A stretch of 64,000 nucleotides of DNA, from the NCBI RefSeq assembly GCF_030063445.1, contig NZ_JASITD010000002.1:202334-266333 (forward strand). The letters are read 5' to 3'. Position numbers and translations under genes: made by a program. Positions 23,551 to 33,423 of this stretch are shown one piece after another. Below the pieces are notes generated by a model. The model made no database searches and had not been told where the DNA came from. It saw only the letters and a list, made by a program, of their open reading frames with translations. Numbering within the stretch: the first letter of the stretch is position 1; every line of letters starts with the position of its first letter. Source of the stretch: Hymenobacter sp. H14-R3. Its GTDB lineage: Bacteria; Bacteroidota; Bacteroidia; Cytophagales; Hymenobacteraceae.

Positions 23551-25860
23551 ATGATTCTACCTCTACGTTCGTGGGTTAGCCAGCTGGCCGGGCTGGGCTT
23601 TTTGCTGCTGCCCGCCCTGGCGCAGGCGCAGTGCCCCGGGGCCGCCACCTGCACGCCCGGCCCGGCCAGCAGCGCCGTGGCCTCGGGCTTCGGCATGGGT
23701 ATTTACAACGTGACGCTGGGCAGCATCAACAACAACAGCGCGGGTTATAATGCTGGTTATCAAGATTTTAGCTGCGTTGCTACTGGGGCCGTGAGCACCA
23801 CGCTGGCCGTGAGCACGCCCACGGCCATTAGCGTGCGCAACGGCACGGTGGCCAGCGAAAACGTGCGAGTCTGGATTGACTACAACAACAACGGCGCGTT
23901 TGCCGACAACGAGTTAGCTTTCTCTTCGGATAACAAAATGCTGCACACGGGCAGCATTACGCCGCCGGCCACGGCCACGCTGGGCGTACCGCTGCGGCTG
24001 CGCGTGGCCGCCGATTTCAACAACGGGATTGTACCCACGGCCTGCTCGACGCCGCAGTACTCGCAAACCGAGGACTACCGCGTGACGCTGGCCGCCAACG
24101 CCAGCCCGCCCACGGCCGCCTTCACCCCGGATGTAACCACGACCTGCTCGGGCCGCGTGCAGTTTGCTGACCAGTCGGTGGGCGCGCCCACCAGCTGGCG
24201 CTGGGACTTTGGCGACAACACCAGCAGCACCTTGCAAAACCCGCTGCACACCTACGCCGCGGCCGGTACCTACCAGGTGCGGCTGGCGGCCACCAACGCG
24301 GCCGGCACCAGCACCAGCGCGCCGGTAGCCATCACCTACAACGCCAGCGCGCCGGTAGCGGCGGCTTGCCCCGGCCTGGCGGCCTCGGCCAACTGCTGCA
24401 ACTACGGCATTGGGCGGGTGCGGCTGGGCAGCATCGACAACAGCTCGGCCGATGGCAGCGCGGGCTACCAGGACTTTACCTGCCCGCAGCGCACGAGCTT
24501 AGCAGCGGGCTTGCCCTACACCCTCGCCGTGACCACGGGCATGACCGCGGGCAGCACCAGCGCCTACGACGTGCGCGCCTGGCTCGACCTCAACAACGAC
24601 GGCGTGTTCAGCGCCAGCGAAAAGCTGGCCGAAGCCCTGAACACCACCAATGCGAATTCCGCCCTCAGCTTCGTGGTGCCGGCCACGGCCGTGCTGGGCC
24701 AGCCGCTGCGCCTGCGCCTGGTGGCCGATGGTGCGGGCAACAACCCCCAGCCCTGCACCGCCCCGGTGCTGGGCCAGGTAGAAGACTACACCGTGACGGT
24801 GGTGCCCAATACCAGCCCGCCGGAGGCAGCCTTCGCGTCGAGCTACGTGGCGGGGGCCTGCCCGGCAAACAACGTATTCACCTTCACCGACCAGAGCACC
24901 AACGGCCCCACCAGCTGGCAGTGGAGCTTTAGCCCGGCCACGGGCGTGTCGTTTGTGAACGGCACCTCGGCCGCTTCGCCCAACCCCCAGGTGGCCTTTA
25001 CCACGGCGGGCTACTACTCGGCCACGCTGCGCGCTACCAACGCCAACGGCAGCAACGCCCGTACGCAGGCCAACGCGCTGCTTGTGCAGGTGCCCTGCCT
25101 GAGCTACTGCGCGGCCAACGGCGGCAGCGTATCGGGTAACCTATTTACCAACAGTCTGTTGTGGATAACCAACGTGAGCGTGAGTGCCGGTACGGCCAGC
25201 GGCGCGGCCTTCAGCAACGGCTCGGGCAACTCGACGGGCACGGGCTACACGTTTTTTGCCGGGCAGAGCGTGCGCCTGATGGGCGGCACCACCCAAACCA
25301 TCAGCGTGACCACCAGCCAGGCCCTGAACCACCGCGTCAGCATTTGGGTGGATTATAACCACGACGGCTTTTTTGGGAGCACTACCGGCGCGGGCGGCGA
25401 GCTGGTGTATAATGGCATCGTGAGCGCGGCCACGGCTACCGTGGCCGCGGCCATCCCGGGCGGCGTGGGCACCACCCGCATGCGGGTGGCCGTGGCCATT
25501 GATGCCAACACGCCCAACCCCTGCGCTCTCAACCAGGGCCAGGCCGAGGTAGAAGACTACCCCGTGAACGTAACGGCCCTGGCCGCCCGCGAGGCCCAGG
25601 CCCTGGCCACCCTCAGCGTGAGCCCCAACCCCACGCCCGACGGCGAGCTGCGCGTGCTGGTGGGCGAGGCCAGCGCCAGCGGCCTCTACCAAATAGAGGT
25701 GCTAAACCTACTGGGCGCGCGCCTACTAAGCCAGGCCCTGCGCCTGAGCCCCGCTGCCCCGGCCACCCTCGACCTGCGGGCGTTGCCGGCCGGCCTCTAC
25801 CTGCTGCGCCTCACCGATGCGCAGGGCCAAACGGCGCTGCGCCGCGTGGTGCGCCAGTAG
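23551..25860 (+). CDS. Type IX-secreted protein with GEVED and PKD domains
   Basis: 769-residue surface or secreted protein. The signal peptide MILPLRSWVSQLAGLGFLLL (cleavage near ALAQAQ) is followed by three GEVED-type units, each with a VRVWIDYNNNG / VRAWLDLNNDG / VSIWVDYNHDG core and a (V/T)EDY(R/T/P)V end. Two PKD domains lie between them (AFTPDVTTTCSGRVQFADQS...WRWDFGD and FTFTDQSTNGPTSWQWSF). A type A C-terminal sorting domain follows (LSVSPNPTPDGELRV ... LPAGLYLLRLTDAQG). Cargo of the type IX secretion system by this tail. Likely adhesive or glycan-binding; no catalytic motif. The ATG at 23551 is favoured over TTG at 23539. Confidence 0.9.
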   Translation: MILPLRSWVSQLAGLGFLLLPALAQAQCPGAATCTPGPASSAVASGFGMGIYNVTLGSINNNSAGYNAGYQDFSCVATGAVSTTLAVSTPTAISVRNGTVASENVRVWIDYNNNGAFADNELAFSSDNKMLHTGSITPPATATLGVPLRLRVAADFNNGIVPTACSTPQYSQTEDYRVTLAANASPPTAAFTPDVTTTCSGRVQFADQSVGAPTSWRWDFGDNTSSTLQNPLHTYAAAGTYQVRLAATNAAGTSTSAPVAITYNASAPVAAACPGLAASANCCNYGIGRVRLGSIDNSSADGSAGYQDFTCPQRTSLAAGLPYTLAVTTGMTAGSTSAYDVRAWLDLNNDGVFSASEKLAEALNTTNANSALSFVVPATAVLGQPLRLRLVADGAGNNPQPCTAPVLGQVEDYTVTVVPNTSPPEAAFASSYVAGACPANNVFTFTDQSTNGPTSWQWSFSPATGVSFVNGTSAASPNPQVAFTTAGYYSATLRATNANGSNARTQANALLVQVPCLSYCAANGGSVSGNLFTNSLLWITNVSVSAGTASGAAFSNGSGNSTGTGYTFFAGQSVRLMGGTTQTISVTTSQALNHRVSIWVDYNHDGFFGSTTGAGGELVYNGIVSAATATVAAAIPGGVGTTRMRVAVAIDANTPNPCALNQGQAEVEDYPVNVTALAAREAQALATLSVSPNPTPDGELRVLVGEASASGLYQIEVLNLLGARLLSQALRLSPAAPATLDLRALPAGLYLLRLTDAQGQTALRRVVRQ

Positions 25861-26138
25861 GTCGGGGTGAATTAAAAATTAAAAGCGTGATTATCAATTT
25901 TTTAATTTATCATTTATCATTTTTAATTCCTTCTAAACTATGTAAAGACAATCTCTGGCTTTCATATTGATTTACAGTAATTTGCGATAATAATAATCCA
26001 GAAGTCATGGGGTAGTCGCCCGCGGAGGGCGACCTCTTAGCTACTCAGTTACTACTCCGCTTGATTTCGTCCGCTTACCCACAGCGGGCCGCCGGCCCCG
26101 CCGGCCCGCCTCTTTCTGCTTCAATCTCCTTTTTTCGT
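25861..26138. other. Spacer with AT-rich repeat between two secreted-protein genes
   Basis: Holds an AT-rich inverted pair (gaattaaaaatt at about 25869 and atttttaattc at about 25918), similar to the iscS-iscU spacer, then an upstream region of the next gene with no clear consensus promoter. Confidence 0.5.
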
Positions 26139-29100
26139 ATGTTTCAAACGCTACTTTTTCGGCTGGGAATGGTGCCCCGGCTGGTGTTGCTACTCATCGT
26201 GTTGGCGCTGGGCGCGGCGCAGCCAGCGTGGGCCTCGCATTTGCTGGGCGGCGAGATGTCGTACCAGTACCTGGATGCTAACGGGCCGGCCTCGGCCCCC
26301 TTCCGCTACCAGATTACGGTGACCAGCTACTATAATCCCAACGGGCAGGTGGGGCTCAACGATGCCTCGGTAACAAGCGTGAACCTCAGCATTTTCAACC
26401 GCACCACCGGGGCCCGCCTCACCACCGTGAGCGTGCCCCGCCAGACGCCCGTGGGCGCGGTGGTGCAGCCGCGCCTGCCCTCGGGCTGCACGGTGCAGGG
26501 GCCCACGCAGCCGTTTCGGCTGTTTAAGTACGTGTACACCGCCTCGCTGCCGGCCACCATCGACGGCTACTACGCGGTGTGCACCCAGACCGCCCGCAAC
26601 ACCGGCCTCGAAAACGTGAGCAACCCGGCCACCACCAACGGCGGCAACCTGCCCATGACCCTGTACGTGAGCATGGCCTCGCCGCTCATTTACAACCGCT
26701 CGCCGGTGTTTTCCGATACGGCCGTGGCCATCATTTGCACCACCGATACCACGGTGCTGCTCAACAACGCCTTCGATGCCGATGGCGACCGCCTTATCTA
26801 CTCCTTTGGCACGCCCTACGGGGCGCTGTCCAACGCCAGTTCCTTCCCACCGCTGCCCAACCTAGTGCCCTACAACCCAGGGTATAGCGCGGCCCGGCCG
26901 CTGGGCACGGGGGCCGGCAACTTTGCGCTGATTAATGCTAATACCGGCACGGCCCGCTACGGAACCACGAGGAAAGGCCTGTATATCATTGCGGTAGATG
27001 TGAGCGAGTACCGTACTATTAACGGCCGCGAGGTGCTCATCGGCACCACCCGGCGCGACTTGCAGCTGGTGGCCTCCGACTGCCCGCCCACGGTGGCTCC
27101 GGTGCTGCCGCCGGTGGCCACCACGCCGCGCGCCTATACTATGGAGGAAGGGCAGGTGCTGAGCATCCCAATCAGGGCCACGCAGGCCGACGGCCACCCC
27201 CTCACCATGACCTTGAACAGCGTGCTGCTCGACGGCCCGGCCGGGTTCAACGCCACCTTCAATGGCAGCGCCGGCACCGTGGTACCCGGCAACCCCACCG
27301 GCACGGCCACCGCCACCGGCTCGGGCACGGTCACGGGCACGTTCGTGTATAACTCGGCCTGCGGCGAAGCCCGCGCTAACCCCTACGATGTGGCCTTAAC
27401 GGTGCGCGACAACGGCTGCGCCGGCAAAACCGTGGCCGATGTGCTGCGCATTACCGTGACGCGCCCGGCGGGGCCCACCGCCATCAGCGGGCCTGCGGTG
27501 GTGTGCGACCTATCCACGCTGCTGGCCTACACGGTTAACGGTGGCACTACTTCCGCCTTTCGCTTTCGGGTGACGGGGGGCACTATTCTGAACCAGGTTG
27601 GCCGCACCATTCAGGTGAGATGGACAACGGCCGGCACCGGCACCATAGTGGCCAAGGGCGTGTCGCAATACGGCTGCCTCACCGACTCGGTGACCCAAAC
27701 GGTGGCCGTGGCCCCGGCGGGCGCGCTCACCATTGGGGGCGGCCTCACCGTGTGCCCGGGTGCCGGCACCACGCTCACCGTGGCCGGCGGCACCGGCCCC
27801 TACACCCTCACCGGGGGTGGCACTACGCAAACCGGCGCGGGGCCATTTAGCGTAACTCCTACGCAAACAACTACTTATACCATCAGCAGCAGTGCCACGG
27901 CGCTGGGCTGCACGGCCAGCCAACAGGTAACGGTGGTAGTGGCCCCCGCGCCCACGGCCAACGTGGGCGCGCCCACCCGCGCTACCTGCCCGGGCGTACC
28001 CATCAGCCTCGGCGCGGCCCCGGAAACGGGCTACACCTACCGCTGGAGCCCCGCCACCGGCCTGAGCAGCAGCACAGTAGCCAACCCCACGCTCACGCTC
28101 CCCAACAACACAAACGCCCCCCTTACCACCACCTACACCCTCACCGTGGTAACCCCGCTCGGCTGCCCGGGCTCGGGCTCGGTGGCCGTGACCGTGAGCC
28201 CGGGCGCTACGGCGGCGGCCGGCCCGGCGCAGGCCGTGTGCGATAACTCGACTATCACGCTGGGCGCGCCGGCGCTGCCGGGCTACTCCTACCGCTGGCT
28301 ACCGGCTACGGGCCTTAACAACAGCACGTTAGCGCAGCCGGTGCTCACAGGGGCAAACCTGACCAACGCGCCCATCCTGCTGAAATACGTGGTGCTGGCC
28401 ACCACGGCGCAGGGCTGCGCGGCCCGCGACTCGGTGCTGATTACCAGTAACCCACGCCCGGCGGCCGACTCCATTGCGGGGCCGCAGTCGGTGTGCCCCA
28501 CCGTGGCGGGCATTGGGTATTCGATTAAAAACCCGCGCAGCGCGGCCTACCAGTGGGTGGTGGCGGGCGGCACCATCGCCAGCGGCCAGGGCACGGCGAG
28601 CATTACCGTGAACTGGGGCGCGGCGGGCACGGGCGCGGTGCGCGCCGCGGCCAGCAACGCGCTGGGCTGCGTGTCGGACGCCTTTATGCTGCCCGTACGC
28701 ATCAACCAGGTGCTGCAAACGGTGAAGCCCGCCGGGTCCGTGAGCGTGTGCCAGGCCAATGGGCCGTATGCGTATTCTACGCCCGCCATCGCGGGGTCGT
28801 CGTTTGCCTGGCAGCTGTTTGGCCCGGCTACCGGCACGCTCGTGAGCACGGGCAACACCACCAGCATCCGCTTTGCGCAGGCGGGCCTGGCCAAGCTGGT
28901 CGTGACGCAAACCAGCAACCCGGCCGGCGGCATTTGCCGCGGCGTGAGCGACACGCTCTACATCACAGTAAAGCCCTCGCCCTCAGCTACTATCACCATT
29001 CAGGGGCCGGCGCGGTTTTGCGCGAATAGCGGCCCGCAGACCTATACCCTGCCCGGCGCGGCGGGCTCCGGCTACGTGTTTCAGCTCAATGGCGCGGCCA

Positions 29101-30341
29101 TCGCCAACGTGGGCGGCGTAGTAATTATTCCGGCCAGCACGGCCGGGGGCACCTACGCCCTCACCGCCCGCGAGACCAACGCCGGCGGCTGCGCGGGGCC
29201 GCTCATTACCAAGGCGTTTACCGTGGACCCGCGGCCCGGCGCGCTCGTTATAAACGGGCCGCGCTTTGTATGCCCGGCCTCGGGCCCGCTCACCTATACC
29301 GTGCCCAATGCCCCGGCCACCTCCACCTACCAGTGGGCCGTGGTGGGCGGCACCATCACGGCGGGCCAGGGCACGGCCACTATCACGGTGAGCTTTGCGG
29401 CCGGCACCAGCACTACTAAGACGGTGACCGTGACCGAAACCTCGCAGTTTGGCTGCGGCGGGGCGGCGGCGGCCGTTACCGTGGTGCCCGACAATGCCCA
29501 GACCCCGCAGCTACTGCTGGCCTCGGTGGTGCCCACCGATAACACCAAAGTAACCCTCACCGTGGCCGTGGCCAACGCCGGCACCGCCCCCAACCCGGTG
29601 CGCGTGCTGCGCCGCGATGCGGGCAGCCCCGGGGCCTTTGCGCAGGTGGGCACGGTGGCGGCCACCGCCACCACCTTCGTCGATGCCACCGCCACCGCCG
29701 CCCAAACGGCCTACGAGTACAGCCTGAGCCTCACCAACGGCTGCGGCGACGTACTCACGGCCCCCACCCCGGCCACCACGATGCTGCTAAAAGCCCTGGC
29801 CGCGCCCGGCCCCGGCGGCCGCAACCAGGGTTCGGTCGGCCTCAGCTGGTCGGCTTACCAGGGCTTTGTGGTGGCGGGCTACCGCGTGTTCCGCCAGGAT
29901 GATAACGGGGGCTATACGCTCGTTACTACGCTAGCTGGCAACGCGTTGCAGTATAGCACTACCAACACCGGCCAGGGCTTCAACCAGTGCTTCCGAGTGG
30001 TGGCGTTTGAGAGCCCGGCGGCGGCCGGCAGCCCGGGGCGCGAGTCGAACTCGAACTCGGCCTGCGTGGATTTTGCTAACAAAACGGCGTTCTACAACAT
30101 CATCACGCCCAACAACGATGGCCAGAACGACCTGCTCATCATCGACAACGTACAGCTGTACCCCAGCAATACCATGACCATCTTCAACCGCTGGGGCCGC
30201 GAGGTATTTGCCACCACCAACTACAACAACACCAGCAACGCCTGGGGCGGCGACCCCAGCCTTGCGGCCGGCGTGTACTACTACCTCTTCAAGCTTGCCG
30301 ATGGCACCAGCACCAAAGGCTGGGTCGAAGTGATAAAGTAG
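26139..30341 (+). CDS. Giant surface protein with gliding-motility-type (CHU_C) C-terminus
   Basis: 1400-residue exported protein. The signal peptide (LVLLLIVLALGAAQPAWA) leads into SHLLGGEMSYQYLDANG, a start shared by many Bacteroidota gliding-associated proteins. The middle (about 440-1230) is a chain of Ig/PKD-like modules of 75-90 residues, recognised by repeated GPxxVCP, YRWSPATGL, YQWVVxGGTI(A/T)xGQGTAxI and TQTT/TYT units. The end is the type B sorting domain: FYNIITPNNDGQNDLLIIDN, MTIFNRWGREVF, AWGGDPSLAAGVYYYLFKL. It should be exported by the type IX system and attached or released; adhesion or gliding is inferred. A terminator (30419-30457) follows. The ATG at 26139 is chosen over TTG at 26061. 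Confidence 0.9.
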   Translation: MFQTLLFRLGMVPRLVLLLIVLALGAAQPAWASHLLGGEMSYQYLDANGPASAPFRYQITVTSYYNPNGQVGLNDASVTSVNLSIFNRTTGARLTTVSVPRQTPVGAVVQPRLPSGCTVQGPTQPFRLFKYVYTASLPATIDGYYAVCTQTARNTGLENVSNPATTNGGNLPMTLYVSMASPLIYNRSPVFSDTAVAIICTTDTTVLLNNAFDADGDRLIYSFGTPYGALSNASSFPPLPNLVPYNPGYSAARPLGTGAGNFALINANTGTARYGTTRKGLYIIAVDVSEYRTINGREVLIGTTRRDLQLVASDCPPTVAPVLPPVATTPRAYTMEEGQVLSIPIRATQADGHPLTMTLNSVLLDGPAGFNATFNGSAGTVVPGNPTGTATATGSGTVTGTFVYNSACGEARANPYDVALTVRDNGCAGKTVADVLRITVTRPAGPTAISGPAVVCDLSTLLAYTVNGGTTSAFRFRVTGGTILNQVGRTIQVRWTTAGTGTIVAKGVSQYGCLTDSVTQTVAVAPAGALTIGGGLTVCPGAGTTLTVAGGTGPYTLTGGGTTQTGAGPFSVTPTQTTTYTISSSATALGCTASQQVTVVVAPAPTANVGAPTRATCPGVPISLGAAPETGYTYRWSPATGLSSSTVANPTLTLPNNTNAPLTTTYTLTVVTPLGCPGSGSVAVTVSPGATAAAGPAQAVCDNSTITLGAPALPGYSYRWLPATGLNNSTLAQPVLTGANLTNAPILLKYVVLATTAQGCAARDSVLITSNPRPAADSIAGPQSVCPTVAGIGYSIKNPRSAAYQWVVAGGTIASGQGTASITVNWGAAGTGAVRAAASNALGCVSDAFMLPVRINQVLQTVKPAGSVSVCQANGPYAYSTPAIAGSSFAWQLFGPATGTLVSTGNTTSIRFAQAGLAKLVVTQTSNPAGGICRGVSDTLYITVKPSPSATITIQGPARFCANSGPQTYTLPGAAGSGYVFQLNGAAIANVGGVVIIPASTAGGTYALTARETNAGGCAGPLITKAFTVDPRPGALVINGPRFVCPASGPLTYTVPNAPATSTYQWAVVGGTITAGQGTATITVSFAAGTSTTKTVTVTETSQFGCGGAAAAVTVVPDNAQTPQLLLASVVPTDNTKVTLTVAVANAGTAPNPVRVLRRDAGSPGAFAQVGTVAATATTFVDATATAAQTAYEYSLSLTNGCGDVLTAPTPATTMLLKALAAPGPGGRNQGSVGLSWSAYQGFVVAGYRVFRQDDNGGYTLVTTLAGNALQYSTTNTGQGFNQCFRVVAFESPAAAGSPGRESNSNSACVDFANKTAFYNIITPNNDGQNDLLIIDNVQLYPSNTMTIFNRWGREVFATTNYNNTSNAWGGDPSLAAGVYYYLFKLADGTSTKGWVEVIK

Positions 30342-30418
30342 TTAAGTTGTTGATTTATTGGTAATTATGTAATTAACTACTCAACCATAAATTGGCTGCC
30401 ACGCGGCTGGCTGGCCCC

Positions 30419-30457
30419 ACGGCTCACCCGGCAGTTTGCCAGGTGAGCCGTTTTTTT
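30419..30457 (+). terminator. Terminator after the CHU_C protein gene
   Basis: Stem acggctcacc / ggtgagccgt with a 13-base loop and a seven-T tail. Confidence 0.85.
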
Positions 30458-30538
30458 ATCCTCCTCACAACCAAAACAGTAGCCACCACATTCACGAAAT
30501 ATAAAGACTTTCGGCCGGTCCTGCGGGGGGGGCGGGCG

Positions 30539-30546
30539 TAGTTTTG
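30539..30546 (+). promoter_or_regulatory. -7 element of the SGNH-SGNH-MBOAT operon
   Basis: TAGTTTTG (TAnnTTTG), 18 bp before the ATG at 30565. Confidence 0.45.
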
Positions 30547-30564
30547 CGGGAGTTAATCTGAGGT

Positions 30565-32094
30565 ATGAGTTCACCGCGCTCGCAAAGCCCGTTTCTGTTG
30601 GTTTTGCTCATTGTTAGCCTGCTGGCCGGGCTTTCCTTTTTACAACCGGGGCTGACGATTGGGGGCACCGCGCTGCGCCCCGTGCGCCTGCTGGCCGATG
30701 TGCTGCGCAAAGACCCGGCGGCCAGCCAGGCCCTGCCCCCGCCCAACGGCCCGGCCGCCCCCGCCGACCTAGCCGCCACCCGCGCCCTCATGGTCGACTC
30801 GGCGGCCGCGCCCGCCGCGGCCGCCACCCGCCCCGATTCGGCCGCTACGCCCCGGCCGCGCGCCGCCACCGTGGCCAACCTGGGCGGCCTCGACAGCTTT
30901 TTGGCCGCTCTGCGCCAAACCAAGGCTACGGGTAGCCAAACCCGCATTGCTTATTTCGGCGACTCCATGATTGAGGGCGACCTCATCACCGGCGACCTGC
31001 GCAACAGCCTGCAAACCGCGTTTGGCGGCTCGGGCGTGGGCTACGTGCCGGTCAATTCGATTACGGCCGAGTTTCGGGAAACTATCCACCAATCGTTTTC
31101 GCCCAACTGGCGCGAGTACAACCTGGTGTCGCGCCAAGTGCCGGGCACCGCCCCGCTGGGCATTTCGGGCCACGCCTTTTTGCCGCGCGTGCTGCCCGAA
31201 ACTGCCGGCCCGGCCGATACCAGCTGGGTGCAGTTTCGGGCTGGCCAGCAGTTTGCGCCGCTGCGCCGCTTCGTCGAGGCCCGGCTGTTCTACGGCCCCG
31301 GCGCGGGGGCCGATGAGGTGCTCGTAACCACCAATGGCCACCAGGTGCCCCACACCCTGCCGGGCACCAACGCCGTGAACGAGCTGGTGCTCCGGCCCGG
31401 CGTGCCGGCCCGCACCATGCGGCTGGCCTTCGCCACCCACGCGCCGCGGCCCGTGTACGGCGTCAGCTTTGAGAGCCCGCAGGGCGTGGTGCTCGATAAC
31501 TTTTCGTTTCGCGGCAACAGCGGCATGTCGCTCACGCGCATTCCGGCGCAGCAGCTGGTGGCCTTCGGCAACCTGCTCGACTACCGCCTCGTCATCCTGC
31601 ACTACGGCGTGAACGTGGCCAGCGCCAGCGTCAAAAACTACGGCTTTTATGAGCGCGCCATGACGCGCGTGGTCGACCGCATGCAGCGCGCTTTCCCCAA
31701 CGCCAGCATCCTCATCATCGGCATGAGCGACAAAAGCTCGCGCATCGACGGCGAGTTCGTCACCGACCCCAGCGTGCCGCGCCTGCTGGCCGCCCAGCAG
31801 CGCCTGGCCCAGCGCAACCACGCCGCCTTCTGGAATTTATTTGAGGCGATGGGTGGCGAAAACTCGATGGTGAGCTGGGTGGAAGACGCACCCGCCCTAG
31901 CCAACCGCGACTACACACACGTCAATTCCCGGGGCGCCCACAAAATAGCAGGCCTGCTCTACGCCTACCTCCAGGGCCAGTACGCCAACCCCACGGCCGC
32001 TGGCCCCAAACCCAAACCGGCCCCAGCCACCGGCCCCGATAGCAGCGCCCGGCCGGCCGCCAGCCCCGCGCCCGACGAGCCCAGCAGCCGCTAG
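30565..32094 (+). CDS. SGNH-family O-acyltransferase/esterase, first copy
   Basis: 509-residue membrane-anchored periplasmic protein. An N-terminal helix (FLLVLLIVSLLAGLSFL) is followed by an Ala/Pro-rich linker (about 50-115), then an SGNH domain. Block I is IAYFGDSMIEGDLITGDL (Ser near 134), a conserved Gly/Asn region follows (GVGYVPVNSITAEFR), and the final Asp/His is in DYTHVNSRGAHKIAGLLY. A Pro/Ala/Ser-rich tail ends it. The gene begins an operon with a second SGNH gene and an AlgI-like MBOAT acyltransferase, the composition of extracellular-polymer O-acetylation systems (AlgI/AlgJ/AlgX, PatA/PatB). It probably moves an acyl group onto a glycan in the periplasm; the polymer is not known. 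Confidence 0.85.
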   Translation: MSSPRSQSPFLLVLLIVSLLAGLSFLQPGLTIGGTALRPVRLLADVLRKDPAASQALPPPNGPAAPADLAATRALMVDSAAAPAAAATRPDSAATPRPRAATVANLGGLDSFLAALRQTKATGSQTRIAYFGDSMIEGDLITGDLRNSLQTAFGGSGVGYVPVNSITAEFRETIHQSFSPNWREYNLVSRQVPGTAPLGISGHAFLPRVLPETAGPADTSWVQFRAGQQFAPLRRFVEARLFYGPGAGADEVLVTTNGHQVPHTLPGTNAVNELVLRPGVPARTMRLAFATHAPRPVYGVSFESPQGVVLDNFSFRGNSGMSLTRIPAQQLVAFGNLLDYRLVILHYGVNVASASVKNYGFYERAMTRVVDRMQRAFPNASILIIGMSDKSSRIDGEFVTDPSVPRLLAAQQRLAQRNHAAFWNLFEAMGGENSMVSWVEDAPALANRDYTHVNSRGAHKIAGLLYAYLQGQYANPTAAGPKPKPAPATGPDSSARPAASPAPDEPSSR

Positions 32095-32142
32095 CGGCCG
32101 GCCGGCTTTCCAGTGGGCATAGTACCTTCTTTCTTTTTTTGC

Positions 32143-33423
32143 ATGGCGCGGCCCCTTCTCTTTTTGCTTTTATTGGGCTGGTACCTGGCCGTGGCTGGCC
32201 CGGCCCGGGCCCAGGCACCCCTTAGCAAGCAGCTCGACAGCCTGCAAGCGGCCTACCCCTTCCTGCACACCTCGGCTAATCACATCGAGAACGCAACTAT
32301 CGGGTTGCAAGGCTTTTACCAAAAACTGTTGCAACTGCCGCTGCACCCGGCGCGGCTGCCCGGCGGCCGGGTAGCCGTGGTGCACCTCGGCGACTCGCAC
32401 CTACAAGCCGACGACTACTCGGGCCGGGTGCGGCAAGAGTTGCAGCGCACCTACGGCAACGCCGGGCGCGGCCTCGTGTTCCCGTACGGCGTGGCTCACA
32501 CCAACGGCTCGCCTACCTATTTTACCACCGCCACCGGCGGCACTTGGCGCACCCGCCGCGTCACCAACCTGCCCGATAGCAGCCTGCCGGTGGGCGTGGC
32601 CGGCCTGAGCCTCGCCACTGCCGACTCGGGCGCGGGCTTTGCGCTGCGCCTGCCGCAGCAGCGACTGCTGCTGCGGCACCGGCCCACCGACTGCTTTTCG
32701 CAGCTCACGCTGCTGCGCCAGCCCGGCCCGGCCGCCTTCGACTGGCAGGTGCTGGGCCGCCAGGGCCAGGTGCTGGGCACCGTGCCCGGCCTGGGCCGCG
32801 GCGTGGCCACCACCGTGCGCCTCGACTCGCTGCGCGATTTTGTGGCCCTGCGCACCACCCGCCGCCGGCCCAACCAAAGCAGCGCCCAGCTCTACGGCTT
32901 GGTGCTGGAAAACGACCAGCCCGGCATTCTTTACCACGGCATTGGGGTCAATGGCGCGGCCGTGCGCCAGTACAACCGCAACCCACTGTTTTTCGAGCAG
33001 TTACCGGTGCTTTCTCCCGACCTGTTCATCATATCGCTGGGCACCAACGATGCCTTTAGCCCGGGCTTCAACCCGGTGCGCTTCGCCGGCCAGCTCGATA
33101 CCCTGGTGAGCGGCCTGCGCCAGCGCTGCCCCACGGCCGAACTATTATTGGTGGCCCCGGCCGACTCGTACCGCCACCGCCGCGACCGCAACCCCGACCT
33201 GGCCCGCCTCGCGGCCGTGCTGCGCACCTACGCCCAGCAGCACGACCTCGCCTACTGGGACTTTGCGGCCGTGCAGGGCGGCTACGGCAGCATGGGCCAG
33301 TGGCGCGCCAGCGGCCTGGCCCTCAACGACTTCGTGCATTTTTCGACCAAGGGCTACGACTTACAAGCCCTGCTATTATACCTCGCGCTTCAGGATGGAT
33401 TTGCTGCATTCCTTCATCGATAA
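32143..33423 (+). CDS. SGNH-family O-acyltransferase/esterase, second copy
   Basis: 426-residue exported protein with signal peptide MARPLLFLLLLGWYLAVAGP (cleavage after ARAQ). SGNH blocks: VAVVHLGDSHLQADDYSG (Ser nucleophile), Gly in GNAGRGLVFPYG, Asn in IISLGTNDAFSPGF and the terminal pair in DFVHFSTKGYDLQALLLY. It is related in layout to the preceding product but shorter and without the long Pro/Ala linker. The ATG at 32143 follows the upstream stop by 48 bp, and its own stop lies 29 bp inside the MBOAT gene, so translation is likely coupled. Two SGNH partners for one MBOAT is less usual than one. Confidence 0.86.
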   Translation: MARPLLFLLLLGWYLAVAGPARAQAPLSKQLDSLQAAYPFLHTSANHIENATIGLQGFYQKLLQLPLHPARLPGGRVAVVHLGDSHLQADDYSGRVRQELQRTYGNAGRGLVFPYGVAHTNGSPTYFTTATGGTWRTRRVTNLPDSSLPVGVAGLSLATADSGAGFALRLPQQRLLLRHRPTDCFSQLTLLRQPGPAAFDWQVLGRQGQVLGTVPGLGRGVATTVRLDSLRDFVALRTTRRRPNQSSAQLYGLVLENDQPGILYHGIGVNGAAVRQYNRNPLFFEQLPVLSPDLFIISLGTNDAFSPGFNPVRFAGQLDTLVSGLRQRCPTAELLLVAPADSYRHRRDRNPDLARLAAVLRTYAQQHDLAYWDFAAVQGGYGSMGQWRASGLALNDFVHFSTKGYDLQALLLYLALQDGFAAFLHR

